Translations under genes and position numbers: made by a program
Notes under the pieces: model-generated
What the model saw: the letters and a program-made list of their open reading frames with translations, nothing else
What the model was told of the DNA's origin: nothing
Database searches by the model: none
Shown: positions 14,024-23,823 of the stretch, piece after piece
Layout of the letters: each line of letters starts with the position of its first letter
How positions within the stretch are numbered: position 1 is the first letter of the stretch
Source: Methylobacterium soli
Lineage (GTDB): Bacteria > Pseudomonadota > Alphaproteobacteria > Rhizobiales > Beijerinckiaceae
NCBI RefSeq assembly: GCF_008806385.1
Contig: NZ_VZZK01000001.1
Span: 124,001 to 188,000 of the forward strand
Length of the DNA stretch: 64,000 bases
Reading direction: 5' to 3'

Positions 14024-14653
14024 ATGCGAAGGGCTTTCCTCGTCCGAGTTGTGACAGCAATGCTTCTGCCGGTACTGTCCGCCCATGCCGAAGCTCCTGC
14101 GGTCGTGCACCAGGGCGAGTCAGCGAGAGCCGAGACGGCTAGAGTGATCGAGACCTTGCGCGCACGCCTGCTGGCAGGCCCCAGCGCCACGGCCGTCCTG
14201 GAGGCGTGGTGCGCCGAGCGGGGCCTTGCCGACGACCCGCGCCTGGTGGCGCGCCGCGTCGCCGGTGCGGACAAGCCCTTGAGCGCACTGCAGCGCCAGC
14301 GCCTCGGCCTCGCCGCGGACGAGCCCGTCCGCTATCGGCGGGTTCGCCTGACCTGCGGCGCTCACGTGCTCTCGGAGGCGGATAACTGGTACGTGCCCTC
14401 CCGCTTGACGCCGGAGATGAACGCGGCGCTCGACACCACCGAGATGCCATTCGGGCGCGTGGTGCGTCCGCTGAGGCCGACGCGCAGCAATCTCGGCCTG
14501 CGGATGATCTGGCAGCCCGGGGACGGCCAAATGCCCAATCCGGGTGACGCGCTGTTCTCGGTCGAGGCCGTGCTCTCGACGGGCGATGGCGTGCCGTTCT
14601 GTGAGGTGGCCGAGACCTATACGGGCGCCGTGCTCGCCCAGGGCAGGCGCTGA
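14024..14653 (+). CDS. Putative exported protein with chorismate-lyase (UbiC/UTRA-like) fold
   Basis: 209 residues from the Met at 14024 (an alternative start lies 7 codons upstream). An N-terminal hydrophobic segment ending VLSAHA looks like a signal peptide. The body resembles UbiC-type proteins: VRYRRVRLTCGAHVLSEADNW followed by a VPSRLTPEM segment and TTEMPFGRVVRPL, the region where UbiC and UTRA ligand-binding domains carry their conserved Leu-Gly-Arg turn. UbiC itself is cytoplasmic and makes 4-hydroxybenzoate from chorismate; an exported relative would act elsewhere. Fold assignment is by motif only and enzymatic activity is not supported. The gene stands alone. Confidence 0.6.
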   Translation: MRRAFLVRVVTAMLLPVLSAHAEAPAVVHQGESARAETARVIETLRARLLAGPSATAVLEAWCAERGLADDPRLVARRVAGADKPLSALQRQRLGLAADEPVRYRRVRLTCGAHVLSEADNWYVPSRLTPEMNAALDTTEMPFGRVVRPLRPTRSNLGLRMIWQPGDGQMPNPGDALFSVEAVLSTGDGVPFCEVAETYTGAVLAQGRR

Positions 14654-14816
14654 GCGGACGACTGCTCCGGCGCCGTACCAGTCTTGCGAAAATTGCATCG
14701 GGATCTGGCGACGCGCAGGCGCTGAAGCGCGTTCCGCCCGCTTGCCGAAGCCGAACCGGAGCCGCTAAACCAACCGGAACCATGTCCGTACGGACACGGA
14801 CGGGAGGGGCTTCTTC

Positions 14817-15242
14817 ATGACGACATTTCGCGCACGACTGTGCTTGGCGGCCGCACTCCTCGGCGCCGTCGCGACCGGCAGCGCCGTCCTCGCGCAGAAG
14901 GGTGGTGACCCGAGCGGAGTCTGGCTGACCGAGACGGGTGATTCGAAGGTGCGCCTGGCCCGCTGCGGCGCAGGCTTCTGCGGCACGATCGTCAGCACCT
15001 CGGGCAAAGGCCTCGACCAGAACAACCCGGACCCGGCGCTGCGCACGCGCAGCGTGGTCGGCGTCCAGATCGTGAATGCCACCAGGGCCACCGCCGACGG
15101 CTTCGAGGGATCCCTCTACAACCCGAAGGACGGGAAGACCTATTCGGGCTCGCTCAAGCTGACAGGGCCTTCCACCATCGAGGTGGCGGGCTGCGTCCTG
15201 AGCGTGTTCTGCAAGCGCCAGACCTGGAAGCGCGTGAACTGA
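14817..15242 (+). CDS. DUF2147 domain secreted protein
   Basis: A 141-residue exported protein with a signal peptide (cleavage near VLA-QK) and a full DUF2147 beta-rich domain. Family features are GVWLTE, the Cys pair ARCGAGFCGTIV, DQNNPDPALRTRSVVG, GSLYNPKDGKTYSGSL and the final GCVLSVFCKRQTW. The good GGGAGGGG ribosome site supports the ATG at 14817. The family is common in Gram-negative envelopes and its molecular role is unknown. A 12-base palindrome (gtccgtacggac) lies just upstream. Confidence 0.88.
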   Translation: MTTFRARLCLAAALLGAVATGSAVLAQKGGDPSGVWLTETGDSKVRLARCGAGFCGTIVSTSGKGLDQNNPDPALRTRSVVGVQIVNATRATADGFEGSLYNPKDGKTYSGSLKLTGPSTIEVAGCVLSVFCKRQTWKRVN

Positions 15243-15255
15243 GGACTGCCTGACC

Positions 15256-15278
15256 GGCGGCGCCTGAGCAGCGCCGCC
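15256..15278. terminator. Hairpin between convergent DUF2147 and alaS genes
   Basis: Perfect 8-base arms (15256-15263 and 15271-15278) around a 7-base loop, centred in the 43-base gap between two convergent stops. It probably acts in both directions. Confidence 0.6.
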
Positions 15279-15285
15279 CCTTGCA

Positions 15286-17970
15286 TCACGCTGCCGCCGC
15301 CAGCGCATCCACGATCGCCGCCAACGCGGCCTCCGCCCCGGCCCCGTTTGGGCCGCCGGCCTGGGCCATGTCACGGCGTCCGCCACCGCCCTTGCCGCCG
15401 AGATACCCGGCGCCGGCCCGGACGAGCCCGACCGCGTCGTAGCGCTCGGTGAGATCCTCGGTGACCCCGACCACGAGACCGGCCTTGCCGTCCGCGGCGA
15501 CGCCCACGATGGCGACGATCCCGGACCCGAGGCGTGTCTTGCCCTCGTCGGCGAGGCTCTTGAGGTCGCGCATCTCGACGCCCTCGACGACACGGGCCAT
15601 CAGCTTCACGCCGTTGACCTCGCGCGCCGCCTCTTCCTGGGTGCCCGATCCGCCGCCCATCGCGAGCTTCTTGCGGGCCTCGGCCAATTCGCGCTCGAGC
15701 CGTCGGCGATCCTCCAGCAGGGTGGTGAGGCGCTCCGGCGCGTCGGTGACCGGCGCCTTGAGGAGCCCCGCCAGAGCACCGAGCGTGCGGCTCTCCTCGG
15801 CCCTGTGGCGGCGGGCGGCATTGGCCGTCATCGCCTCGATGCGACGGACGCCCGCGCCGACCGCGCTCTCGCCGACGACCGAGATGACCCCGATATCACC
15901 GGTTCGGTCCGCATGGGTGCCGCCACAGAGCTCGATCGAGAAGTTCGGCAGACGACCCTCCCGGAGCTCGGACCCTGCATTGTCGACGGGCCGACCCATC
16001 GAAACGACCCGGACCTCATCCCCGTACTTCTCACCGAACAGGGCGCGGGCGCCCGACTCGATGGCCTCGTCCACCGCCATGAGCTTGGTGACGACCGGCG
16101 CGTTCTGCAGGAGGACCGCGTTGGCGATGTCCTCGACGGCGCGGATCTCGGACTCATCCATGGGCTTTGGATGGCTGAAGTCGAAGCGGAGCCGGTCCGG
16201 CGAGACCAGCGAGCCCTTCTGCGCCACGTGGGCACCGAGTACCTGCCGCAGCGCCTCGTGCAGCAGGTGGGTCGCCGAGTGGTTCGCACGGATCGCGCTG
16301 CGACGGACATGATCGACCTGCAGATCGACCGCTTGGCCGATGGTGAGGCGCCCCTCCGCCACGGTGACGTGATGCACGAAAAGATCGCCGAGCTTCTTCA
16401 CCGTGGCCTTCACCTGTGCCCTGAGGCCGCCGGCGAGGATCGCCCCGGTATCGCCGACCTGGCCGCCCGATTCGGCGTAGAACGGCGTCTGATTGACGAG
16501 GACGAGTCCCGTCTCTCCGGCCGCGATCGCCTCGACCTCGCTTCCCTCGCGCAGGAGCGCGGTGACGATGCCCTCGGCCTGCTCGGTTTCGTAGCCGAGG
16601 AATTCCGTCGCGCCGATGCGTTCCTTCACGGAGAACCAGACAGTCTCGGTGGCGGCCTCGCCGGAGCCGGACCAGGCTGCGCGCGCGGCCTGCCGCTGGC
16701 GCTCCATCGCCTGCCCGAATGCCGCCGTGTCGACGCCGATGCCGCGGCTCTTCAGGGCGTCCTGGGTCAGATCGAGGGGGAAGCCATAGGTGTCGTAGAG
16801 TGTGAAGGCGGTCTCGCCCGAGAGATTCTGCCCGGCCTTGAGGTCGCGGCTCTCGGTGTCGAGGATCGCGAGGCCGCGCTCCAAGGTACGGCGGAAACGG
16901 GTCTCCTCGAGGCGCAGGGTCTCGCCGATCAGGCTCTCGGCCCGCATCAGTTCGGGGTAGGCCTGCCCCATCTCGCGCACCAGCGTCGGCACGAGCCGGA
17001 ACATCATCGGATCACGCGACCCGAGAAGCTCCGCGTGCCGCATGGCGCGGCGCATGATCCGGCGCAGAACGTAGCCCCGCCCCTCGTTGCCCGGGAGTAC
17101 CCCGTCGGCAACCAGGAAGGCAGCGGCCCGCAGGTGGTCGGCAATGACCCGATAGGACGCGACGTTGCCAGGTTCCGGCGCGCGACCGACCGCGTGGCTG
17201 ACCGCGTCGATCAGCGTCCGGAACAGGTCGGTGTCGTAATTGCTCGTCACGCCCTGCAGGATCGCGGCGATGCGCTCCAGACCCATGCCGGTGTCGATCG
17301 ACGGGCGCGGCAGGGCGAGGCGGTTGCCCGGCTCGATCTGCTCGTATTGCATGAAGACGAGGTTCCAGAATTCCAGGAACCGATCGCCGTCCTCCTCGGG
17401 CGAGCCGGGCGGGCCGCCCTGAAGGGCCGGACCCTGATCGATGAAGATCTCCGAGCACGGGCCGCAGGGGCCGGTATCGCCCATCTGCCAGAAATTATCC
17501 GAGGTGCCGATGCGGATGATCTTGTCGTCCTGGAAGCCCGCGATCTTGCGCCAGAGGCCGGCGGCCTCATCGTCGTCGGCGTAGACGGTCACGAGGAGCC
17601 GGTCCTTCGACAGGCCGAATTCGCGGGTGATCAGGTTCCAGGCGAGCTCGATCGCTTCGGCCTTGAAATAGTCGCCGAACGAGAAATTCCCGAGCATCTC
17701 GAAGAAGGTGTGATGGCGCGCGGTGTACCCGACATTGTCGAGGTCGTTGTGCTTGCCGCCGGCGCGGACGCATTTCTGCGCCGTGGTCGCCCTGGTGTAG
17801 GGCCGCTTCTCGACGCCCGTGAAGACGTTCTTGAACTGCACCATTCCGGCGTTCGTGAACATCAATGTCGGGTCGTTCTTCGGCACGAGCGAGGACGACG
17901 GCTGAACGGAGTGGCCCGCCTTGGCGAAGTAGTCGAGAAAGGTCGACCGGATCTCGTTGACGCCGCTCAT
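15286..17970 (-). CDS. alaS: Alanyl-tRNA synthetase
   Basis: Charges tRNA-Ala. At 894 residues it is full length (the family is about 875). It has the class II catalytic core ([24 protein letters not shown] region, GMGLERIA), the editing domain with the [11 protein letters not shown] zinc-site motif and the second metal motif [13 protein letters not shown], and the C-terminal DHHA1/C-Ala domain ending in a Gly-rich [16 protein letters not shown] segment. The start at 17970 ([12 protein letters not shown]) matches the family. The alanine tRNA in this window is one of its substrates. Confidence 0.98.
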   Translation of the reverse strand: MSGVNEIRSTFLDYFAKAGHSVQPSSSLVPKNDPTLMFTNAGMVQFKNVFTGVEKRPYTRATTAQKCVRAGGKHNDLDNVGYTARHHTFFEMLGNFSFGDYFKAEAIELAWNLITREFGLSKDRLLVTVYADDDEAAGLWRKIAGFQDDKIIRIGTSDNFWQMGDTGPCGPCSEIFIDQGPALQGGPPGSPEEDGDRFLEFWNLVFMQYEQIEPGNRLALPRPSIDTGMGLERIAAILQGVTSNYDTDLFRTLIDAVSHAVGRAPEPGNVASYRVIADHLRAAAFLVADGVLPGNEGRGYVLRRIMRRAMRHAELLGSRDPMMFRLVPTLVREMGQAYPELMRAESLIGETLRLEETRFRRTLERGLAILDTESRDLKAGQNLSGETAFTLYDTYGFPLDLTQDALKSRGIGVDTAAFGQAMERQRQAARAAWSGSGEAATETVWFSVKERIGATEFLGYETEQAEGIVTALLREGSEVEAIAAGETGLVLVNQTPFYAESGGQVGDTGAILAGGLRAQVKATVKKLGDLFVHHVTVAEGRLTIGQAVDLQVDHVRRSAIRANHSATHLLHEALRQVLGAHVAQKGSLVSPDRLRFDFSHPKPMDESEIRAVEDIANAVLLQNAPVVTKLMAVDEAIESGARALFGEKYGDEVRVVSMGRPVDNAGSELREGRLPNFSIELCGGTHADRTGDIGVISVVGESAVGAGVRRIEAMTANAARRHRAEESRTLGALAGLLKAPVTDAPERLTTLLEDRRRLERELAEARKKLAMGGGSGTQEEAAREVNGVKLMARVVEGVEMRDLKSLADEGKTRLGSGIVAIVGVAADGKAGLVVGVTEDLTERYDAVGLVRAGAGYLGGKGGGGRRDMAQAGGPNGAGAEAALAAIVDALAAAA

Positions 17971-18146
17971 CGAAATTGACTCTGTCTTGGCCTGGACTTG
18001 GCGGTCCGGGCCTCCGTCGGAAGCCTGACCGCGTTATCCGCCCTCATACGGTTCGGCGCGGCGTAAGTCACGGCTCACTTCATCGCGGCAGCAAGGCGGG
18101 CTAGGTACGAATCCGTTCGATCCCTGATTCCCTGAGGTTGCCCGAC

Positions 18147-18563
18147 ATGCCGGTTGAAGTTCGTCTCCTCGCCTGGTCCTGCCTGCTCGGGCTCATCCAT
18201 ATCATCGCGGCCTCGGCGAGCGGATTGCAGCAGCGGGGCGGCTTCAACTGGGCGGCCAGCAACCGCGAGGGGCCCTCCCCGGACGTCTCGGGGCCCGCGG
18301 CCCGCCTGGAGAAAGCGTCGAAGAACTTCTTCGAGACCTTCCCGATCTTCGCCGCCCTCGTCCTCGCCTGCGTGGCATCGGGCCGGCACAACACCGCGGT
18401 GGTGATGGGTGCCTATCTCTATTTCTTCGGACGCCTCGCCTACCTTCCGGTCTACGGTCTCGGGGTACCCCGGGTGCGCACCCTGGTCTGGGGTGTCTCG
18501 ATCGTCGGCATCCTGCTCGTATTCTGGGGGCTGTTCATCAAGATCCTGCCCTACGGCAGCTGA
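18147..18563 (+). CDS. MAPEG family membrane protein
   Basis: A 138-residue integral membrane protein with four predicted helices (about residues 5-25, 60-80, 85-105 and 112-135). The loop after helix 1 and the SKNFFETFPIFAALVL segment carry the Glu-x-x-Asn/His-like polar positions typical of MAPEG proteins (eicosanoid and glutathione metabolism relatives), followed by the Tyr-rich helix GAYLYFFGRLAYLPVYGLGVP. The ATG at 18147 is preferred over a TTG three codons upstream. Bacterial MAPEG proteins are mostly of unknown function; some have glutathione transferase activity. Confidence 0.85.
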   Translation: MPVEVRLLAWSCLLGLIHIIAASASGLQQRGGFNWAASNREGPSPDVSGPAARLEKASKNFFETFPIFAALVLACVASGRHNTAVVMGAYLYFFGRLAYLPVYGLGVPRVRTLVWGVSIVGILLVFWGLFIKILPYGS

Positions 18564-18587
18564 GCCCCAGCGCCCGTCACCCGAAAC

Positions 18588-18625
18588 GACGAAGCCCGCC
18601 GCGGTTTCCCGCGGCGGGCTTCGTC
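18588..18625. terminator. Strong 17-bp hairpin between MAPEG gene and recA
   Basis: Arms 18588-18604 and 18609-18625 are perfectly complementary over 17 bases with a tttc loop, lying between convergent stops. It is the strongest stem-loop seen in the window and is probably a bidirectional terminator. Confidence 0.8.
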
Positions 18626-18649
18626 AGGGACCGAGCCTCGCTGAAGCGA

Positions 18650-19753
18650 TCAGGCCTCACCCTCATCCAGGTCGTCGTCGGTCGGCTGCGCGGTCTCGAG
18701 GATCCGCTCGGCGACGAGGCCGGAATTCTGGCGGATCGCCGCCTCGATCTTGTTGGCGATCTCGGGGTTGTCGCGCAGAAAGCCCTTGGCGTTCTCCCGA
18801 CCCTGTCCGAGGCGCTGGCTCGCATGCGAGAACCAGGCGCCGGATTTCTCGACGATACCGGCCTTCACGCCGAGATCGACAAGCTCGCCCACCTTCGAGA
18901 CGCCCTCACCGAACATGATGTCGAACTCGACCTGCTTGAAGGGCGGCGCGACCTTGTTCTTCACCACCTTGACGCGGACCTGGTTGCCGATGGCCTCGTC
19001 ACGATCCTTGAGGGTGGAGATCCGGCGGATATCGAGGCGGACCGAGGCGTAGAACTTCAGGGCGTTGCCACCAGTAGTTGTCTCGGGCGAGCCGTACATG
19101 ACGCCGATCTTCATCCGGATCTGGTTGATGAAGATCACCATGCACTTCGAGCGCGAGATCGAACCCGTCAGCTTGCGCAGGGCCTGGCTCATCAGCCGGG
19201 CCTGAAGGCCGGGCTGCGAATCGCCCATCTCACCCTCGATCTCGGCCCGAGGCGTGAGCGCCGCCACAGAATCGACCACCAGCACGTCGATCGCACCCGA
19301 GCGCACGAGGGTGTCGGTGATCTCGAGCGCCTGCTCGCCCGTATCGGGCTGCGAGATCAGAAGGTCGTCGAGATTGACGCCGAGCTTGCGTGCGTAGATC
19401 GGATCGAGGGCGTGCTCTGCATCCACGAAGGCGCAGACGCCGCCCTTCTTCTGGGCTTCCGCGATGGTGTGCAGCGCGAGCGTGGTCTTGCCCGAGGATT
19501 CCGGTCCGTAGATCTCGATCACGCGACCGCGTGGCAGACCGCCGACGCCGAGGGCGATGTCGAGACCCAGGGATCCGGTCGAAACCGTCTCGACCTCGGC
19601 CACCTTGTCGCTCTTGCCGAGCCGCATGATCGAGCCCTTGCCGAAGGCACGCTCGATCTGAGAGAGGGCGGCATCGATCGCCTTAGACTTGTCCTTGTCC
19701 ATGCTGGGCGTATCCACAACTCTCAAGGCAGATTGGGCCGTATCGCGGGCCAT
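18650..19753 (-). CDS. recA: Recombinase RecA
   Basis: Catalyses strand exchange and stimulates LexA self-cleavage. 367 residues from the ATG at 19753, which has an AAGGA ribosome site at 8-base spacing; the frame is open 13 codons further. Visible are Walker A GPESSGKT (83-90), Walker [16 protein letters not shown] segment ([10 protein letters not shown]), the L1/L2 DNA-binding region ([25 protein letters not shown] area) and an acidic C-terminal tail ([11 protein letters not shown]). A LexA-type box lies about 60 bases upstream. Confidence 0.98.
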   Translation of the reverse strand: MARDTAQSALRVVDTPSMDKDKSKAIDAALSQIERAFGKGSIMRLGKSDKVAEVETVSTGSLGLDIALGVGGLPRGRVIEIYGPESSGKTTLALHTIAEAQKKGGVCAFVDAEHALDPIYARKLGVNLDDLLISQPDTGEQALEITDTLVRSGAIDVLVVDSVAALTPRAEIEGEMGDSQPGLQARLMSQALRKLTGSISRSKCMVIFINQIRMKIGVMYGSPETTTGGNALKFYASVRLDIRRISTLKDRDEAIGNQVRVKVVKNKVAPPFKQVEFDIMFGEGVSKVGELVDLGVKAGIVEKSGAWFSHASQRLGQGRENAKGFLRDNPEIANKIEAAIRQNSGLVAERILETAQPTDDDLDEGEA

Positions 19754-19813
19754 GGTCGGCATCCTTATGCAGGGGAAAGGCGCCGTTCTCAATGCGCCCC
19801 GGATGTCATTTAT

Positions 19814-19828
19814 GTACTTGTTTTGTTC
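19814..19828 (-). promoter_or_regulatory. LexA (SOS) box of recA
   Basis: Reads GAAC-N7-GTAC on the recA strand (GTAC-N7-GTTC on plus). The alphaproteobacterial LexA consensus is GAAC-N7-GAAC / GTTC-N7-GTTC, so there is one mismatch. It lies 61-75 bases upstream of the recA start. Confidence 0.65.
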
Positions 19829-19887
19829 TCATTCGACAAGGGGAGACACGCCGTTCTCGTGCGCTCTTCCACCGGTTCGGAGCGGAT

Positions 19888-19917
19888 CGCACGATGGCGT
19901 CAGGACGCCATCGTGCG
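19888..19917 (-). terminator. Hairpin overlapping the cckA stop codon
   Basis: Perfect 13-base arms (19888-19900 and 19905-19917) with a 4-base loop. The 5' arm on the minus strand is formed by the last five sense codons (Lys-Arg-Thr-Met-Ala region), so the stop codon sits in the loop/stem junction. It is a likely terminator embedded in the coding end, with no T-run. Confidence 0.55.
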
Positions 19918-22599
19918 CTTCACCGTCTCGACGAGCTGCTTCAGGCTGAAGGGCTTCGGCAGGAAATTGAAGGCCTCTCCCTCGGGAAGGTTCTTGCGGA
20001 ACGCGTCCTCCGCGTAGCCCGAGACGAAGATCACCTTCAGGTCAGGCCGGTGCTTGCGGATCTCCCGCAGCAGGGTCGGCCCGTCCATCTCCGGCATTAC
20101 CACGTCCGAGACGACGAGATCGATCTCGTGGGCGCCCTCCCCGACGATGCGCAGGGCTTCGAGGCCGGAGGCGGCCTCCAGCACGGTATATCCGCGAGCC
20201 GAGAGCGCGCGACTGTTGACGGCCCGGACGGGGTCCTCGTCCTCGACGAGCAGGATCGTGCCCTGTCCCGTATGGTCGGCCGAGGGCTTGCGGGGCTCCG
20301 GCGAATTGGCCTTCGCGGCGTCGGCGCTGTCCGCGCCGGCGGTGGACAATGCGCCCTCGGGCGGGGAGACCTCACCGGACTTGCCGGCGAGCCGCGGCAT
20401 CGTTGCCGGCGGCAAAGTCGGGACGGCATCGGCCTCCGGCTCGGCGGCGGGCTCGTGGCGCGGCAGGTAGATCCGGAAGGCTGTGCCCTCGCCGACCGTC
20501 GAGCGCACGTCGACGGTGCCTCCGCTCTGCTTGACGATGCCGAAGACCGTGGACAGGCCGAGACCCGTGCCCTTGCCGATATCCTTGGTGGTGAAGAAGG
20601 GCTCGAAGATCTTCTCCATCAGCTCGGGCGGGATGCCCTCGCCGGTGTCGAGGACCTCGATCAGGACATGGTCGCCGGCCGGCGCACCGACGCGTCCTTC
20701 CGAATCCTCGTTCGTTGCCGGCACATTCGCGGTCCGGATCAACAGGCGACCGCCCTCCGGCATGGCATCCCGGGCATTGACCGCGAGATTGACGATCACC
20801 TGCTCGAACTGATTCACGTCGGCCTTGACCGGCCAGATGTCGCGCCCGTGCTTGAGTTCGAGGTCCACCCGCTCTCCGAGCAGGCGTTTGAGCAGGAGCG
20901 TCAGCTCGGACAGGGCCTCACCGACGTTCATGACCTCGGGGCGCAGGGTCTGGCGGCGCGAGAACGCGAGAAGCTGGCGCACGAGGCCCGCCGCCCGATT
21001 CGCGTTCTGCTTGATCTGCATGATGTCCTGGAAGGCGGGATCCGTCGGTTTGTGACTCGCGAGGAGCAGGTCGGAATAGCCGATGATCGCCTGGAGGACG
21101 TTGTTGAAGTCGTGCGCGATGCCGCCGGCGAGCTGGCCGACGGTGTCCATCTTCTGCGTCTGCGCGACCTGCTGCTCGAGCTGGCGCTGCGCCGTGGTGT
21201 CGAGGGCGTAGAGGATCACGCATTCGCGGTCGGCCTCGTCGGATGCGGTCTCGGAGGCCGGCCCCTCGCCGCCGGCGGGGCTGAGCCAGACCCGGGCCGA
21301 GCGGTTGCCGTTGCCCTTCAGTGAGACCTCGATCGGCTCGACATCGCCGAGGCCGCTCGCGGCGCGCGCGAGAGAGGCTTCGAGCGCCGCGCGGTCCCGC
21401 TCGATCACCGTCTCGCTCATGGTCGGCTCGGCGCCCGCCTCGCCGGTGCTGTCCTCGATCGCCTGGCGCGGCATCGCGCCGAACAGGCGGGCAAAGGAGG
21501 TGTTGGCCCGGGCGATGTGGCCGGAACGGTCGAGGGTCGCGATCGCGATCGGCGAGTTGTTCAGGAAGCGCGCGAGGCGCACTTCGGCCGCGCGCTGCGG
21601 TTCGTCGAATTCGGCGCCGGCCGAGCGGTTGATCACGAAGGTCCGCGAGGAGCCGGGCTTGCCGTCCTTGCCGAAGGCGATGCGATGATAGAGCCGCGCG
21701 GGCAGCGAGTGGCCGTTTCGCCGACGCAGATCGAGGTCGAACCGGTCCGTGCGAACCTCTCCGGGCAGGCCGACCGTGCTCGTCAGCATGTCGGCGCCGG
21801 GGGCGATCTCGGACAGGTGCGGGCCGCCGGGGCCCACCGTCGCGAGATCGTAGCCGAGCCATGAGGCCAGCGTCGCGTTCATGTAGACGATGGTCCCGGC
21901 GGGATCGATCGACAGGAAGCCCGCCGGCGCGTGATCGAGGTAGTCGATCGCGTGCTGCAACTCCTGGAAGACGTTCTCCTGCCGCTCGCGCTCGTGGGTG
22001 ATGTCGCTGACGGTCCACAGAGCCGCGCCGCGACGCGGTCGGCTGAGGGCTCTCACGGAGATGCGGAACCAGGCAAATTCGCGCTCCGCCGTCCCGCTCG
22101 GGGGCGGCGCCATGCGGATTTCCTCGATGTGGCTGCGCCCGTCGCGCGCAGCCTGGGCGAGACGGTAGATCGCTTCCGACACCTCCGGCGACCCGACGAA
22201 GATGCGCTCGACCGAGCGCAGGTTGGAGAAGCTGTCCCCCCCCGCGATCCGCAGATACGCCTCGTTGGCGTAAATCAGCCGGCCGCCCTCCTCCACTACG
22301 GTTGTGGCCTCCGGCGCGGCATCGACGATGCTCTTGGTGATGTCGTCGCGAGCCCCCTGCCCGCTGAGCTGGATCGCCCCGATCGCGAGGGCGAACAGGA
22401 AGAACACGCCCGCCATCGCGAGCAGCGCCAAGAGCCAGACGATCAGGGATTGTGCCTGCTCGTTGGCGACGAAGGACAGGCCGATCGCGGCGCCGACGAG
22501 GAGCCCCGCCAGAACGAGGAGCAAGCCGACACGGCCCGGCCGCTCGGACCGGTCGATCGAGCCCGAAACCGGTGCCGTAGGTCCACTCAACTCAGCCAT
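19900..22599 (-). CDS. cckA: Hybrid sensor histidine kinase CckA (cell-cycle phosphorelay)
   Basis: 899 residues from the ATG at 22599. Two N-terminal membrane helices (about 25-50 and 58-82) precede PAS-like domains (about 95-210, 225-340 and 360-490), a HisKA domain with GGIAHDFNNVLQAIIGYSD, an ATPase with GEGIPPELMEKIFEPFFTTK and GLGLSTVFGIV, and a C-terminal receiver (LLVEDEDPVR, VVSDVVMPEMDG, FVSGYAEDAF, LPKPF). This is the CckA architecture. CckA passes phosphate through ChpT to the master regulator CtrA in alphaproteobacteria. The gene follows flhB by 133 bases, a placement I recall from Caulobacter too. The upstream 43 open codons have no family features. Confidence 0.93.
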   Translation of the reverse strand: MAELSGPTAPVSGSIDRSERPGRVGLLLVLAGLLVGAAIGLSFVANEQAQSLIVWLLALLAMAGVFFLFALAIGAIQLSGQGARDDITKSIVDAAPEATTVVEEGGRLIYANEAYLRIAGGDSFSNLRSVERIFVGSPEVSEAIYRLAQAARDGRSHIEEIRMAPPPSGTAEREFAWFRISVRALSRPRRGAALWTVSDITHERERQENVFQELQHAIDYLDHAPAGFLSIDPAGTIVYMNATLASWLGYDLATVGPGGPHLSEIAPGADMLTSTVGLPGEVRTDRFDLDLRRRNGHSLPARLYHRIAFGKDGKPGSSRTFVINRSAGAEFDEPQRAAEVRLARFLNNSPIAIATLDRSGHIARANTSFARLFGAMPRQAIEDSTGEAGAEPTMSETVIERDRAALEASLARAASGLGDVEPIEVSLKGNGNRSARVWLSPAGGEGPASETASDEADRECVILYALDTTAQRQLEQQVAQTQKMDTVGQLAGGIAHDFNNVLQAIIGYSDLLLASHKPTDPAFQDIMQIKQNANRAAGLVRQLLAFSRRQTLRPEVMNVGEALSELTLLLKRLLGERVDLELKHGRDIWPVKADVNQFEQVIVNLAVNARDAMPEGGRLLIRTANVPATNEDSEGRVGAPAGDHVLIEVLDTGEGIPPELMEKIFEPFFTTKDIGKGTGLGLSTVFGIVKQSGGTVDVRSTVGEGTAFRIYLPRHEPAAEPEADAVPTLPPATMPRLAGKSGEVSPPEGALSTAGADSADAAKANSPEPRKPSADHTGQGTILLVEDEDPVRAVNSRALSARGYTVLEAASGLEALRIVGEGAHEIDLVVSDVVMPEMDGPTLLREIRKHRPDLKVIFVSGYAEDAFRKNLPEGEAFNFLPKPFSLKQLVETVKRTMAS

Positions 22600-22732
22600 C
22601 GGGCCCCATCCAGCCGCACGGGCATCGGTTATCCCCGGGCCCGCTCGCGCAGCAAGCGGATTGTCTCGGGAAGTCTTAGAAAAGTCTCGCGAAAGAAGGT
22701 GGACAAACCGTGGCTTTTTAGGACGCACGCCC

Positions 22733-23800
22733 TCACGCCGCCCGTTGGCGCAGCCGCATCACGAAACCGATCACCTCGGCGACCGCCCGATAATGCTCGG
22801 CTGGAATCTCGTCGTCGATCTCAACAGTAGCGTGCAGGGCGCGGGCGAGCGGCGGATTTTCCAGGACGGGCACGTCGTGCTCCGCCGCGACGGCGCGGAT
22901 GCGCAGGGCGAGCGAATCGACGCCCTTGGCCACGCAGACCGGGGCAGCCATGCCGGGCTCGTAGCGCAGAACCACCGCATAGTGCGTCGGGTTCGTGACC
23001 ACGACGGTGGCGCCCGGAATCGCCGCCATCATGCGCTTCTTCACGCGGGCGGCGCGGAGTTGGCGCATCCGGCCCTTCACCTCGGGATTGCCGTCGCTCT
23101 CCTTCATCTCCTGCTTCAGCTCCTCCTTCGACATGCGAAGGCGCTGGCGCCAGCGGAAACGCTGGTAGAGCGCGTCCGCGAGCGTGATCACGAGGTAGAT
23201 GGCGAGGACGCCCCCCATCATCTTGAGGGCGATGCCCAGGATCGCGGGCAGGCATGCGGCGGGAGACAGCCGGGCGAACACTTCGAGGCGGTCGCGGTCG
23301 CTCCACAGGATAGTCCCGACGACGACACCCACCACCGCCATCTTGGCGAGGCCCTTGGCGAACTGGACCAACGCCTCGATCCCGAAGATGCGCTTGATCC
23401 CGGCCATGGGTGAGACCCGCTCGAACTTGAATCCGAGTGTCTCGGTGGTGAAGACGAGTGGATGCTGCAGGAAGCCGGCGGCAAGGGCCGCCACCACGAC
23501 GAGCCCGGTCGGGATCGCGAGCGCCTGCGCCCAGATCAGGAGCGAGCGGCTCGCGATCCCCGCGTAAGCGTGGGGGTCGGACGGGACCGCATGCGCATTC
23601 ATCAGGAAGCCGCGCATGTCAGTGAACAGTCCGCTCGCGATCGAACCCGACGCGAGGACCAGCGCCAGCGTGAAGGCCGCGAGGGCGAAGAAGGTGTTGA
23701 TCTCGATGCTGTTGGCGACCTCGCCGCGCTCGATTGCCTGATCGATGCGTCGCTGGGTCGGCTCTTCTGTTTTGTCTTCCTGCTCAGTCCCCTCCGCCAC
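22733..23800 (-). CDS. flhB: Flagellar type III secretion protein FlhB
   Basis: Export-gate component that switches substrate from rod/hook to filament proteins. 355 residues: a charged N-terminus (TEEPTQRRIDQAIERGEV), four membrane helices (about 30-55, 85-110, 140-165 and 185-210), a basic linker and the cytoplasmic domain with the autocleavage motif NPTHYAVVLRY. The C-terminus ends shortly after GFVMRLRQRAA, normal for the family. Last flagellar gene of the operon, 23 bases after fliR. Confidence 0.97.
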   Translation of the reverse strand: MAEGTEQEDKTEEPTQRRIDQAIERGEVANSIEINTFFALAAFTLALVLASGSIASGLFTDMRGFLMNAHAVPSDPHAYAGIASRSLLIWAQALAIPTGLVVVAALAAGFLQHPLVFTTETLGFKFERVSPMAGIKRIFGIEALVQFAKGLAKMAVVGVVVGTILWSDRDRLEVFARLSPAACLPAILGIALKMMGGVLAIYLVITLADALYQRFRWRQRLRMSKEELKQEMKESDGNPEVKGRMRQLRAARVKKRMMAAIPGATVVVTNPTHYAVVLRYEPGMAAPVCVAKGVDSLALRIRAVAAEHDVPVLENPPLARALHATVEIDDEIPAEHYRAVAEVIGFVMRLRQRAA

Positions 23801-23823
23801 GGTTCAAGCCTTTCCGACCAGGC

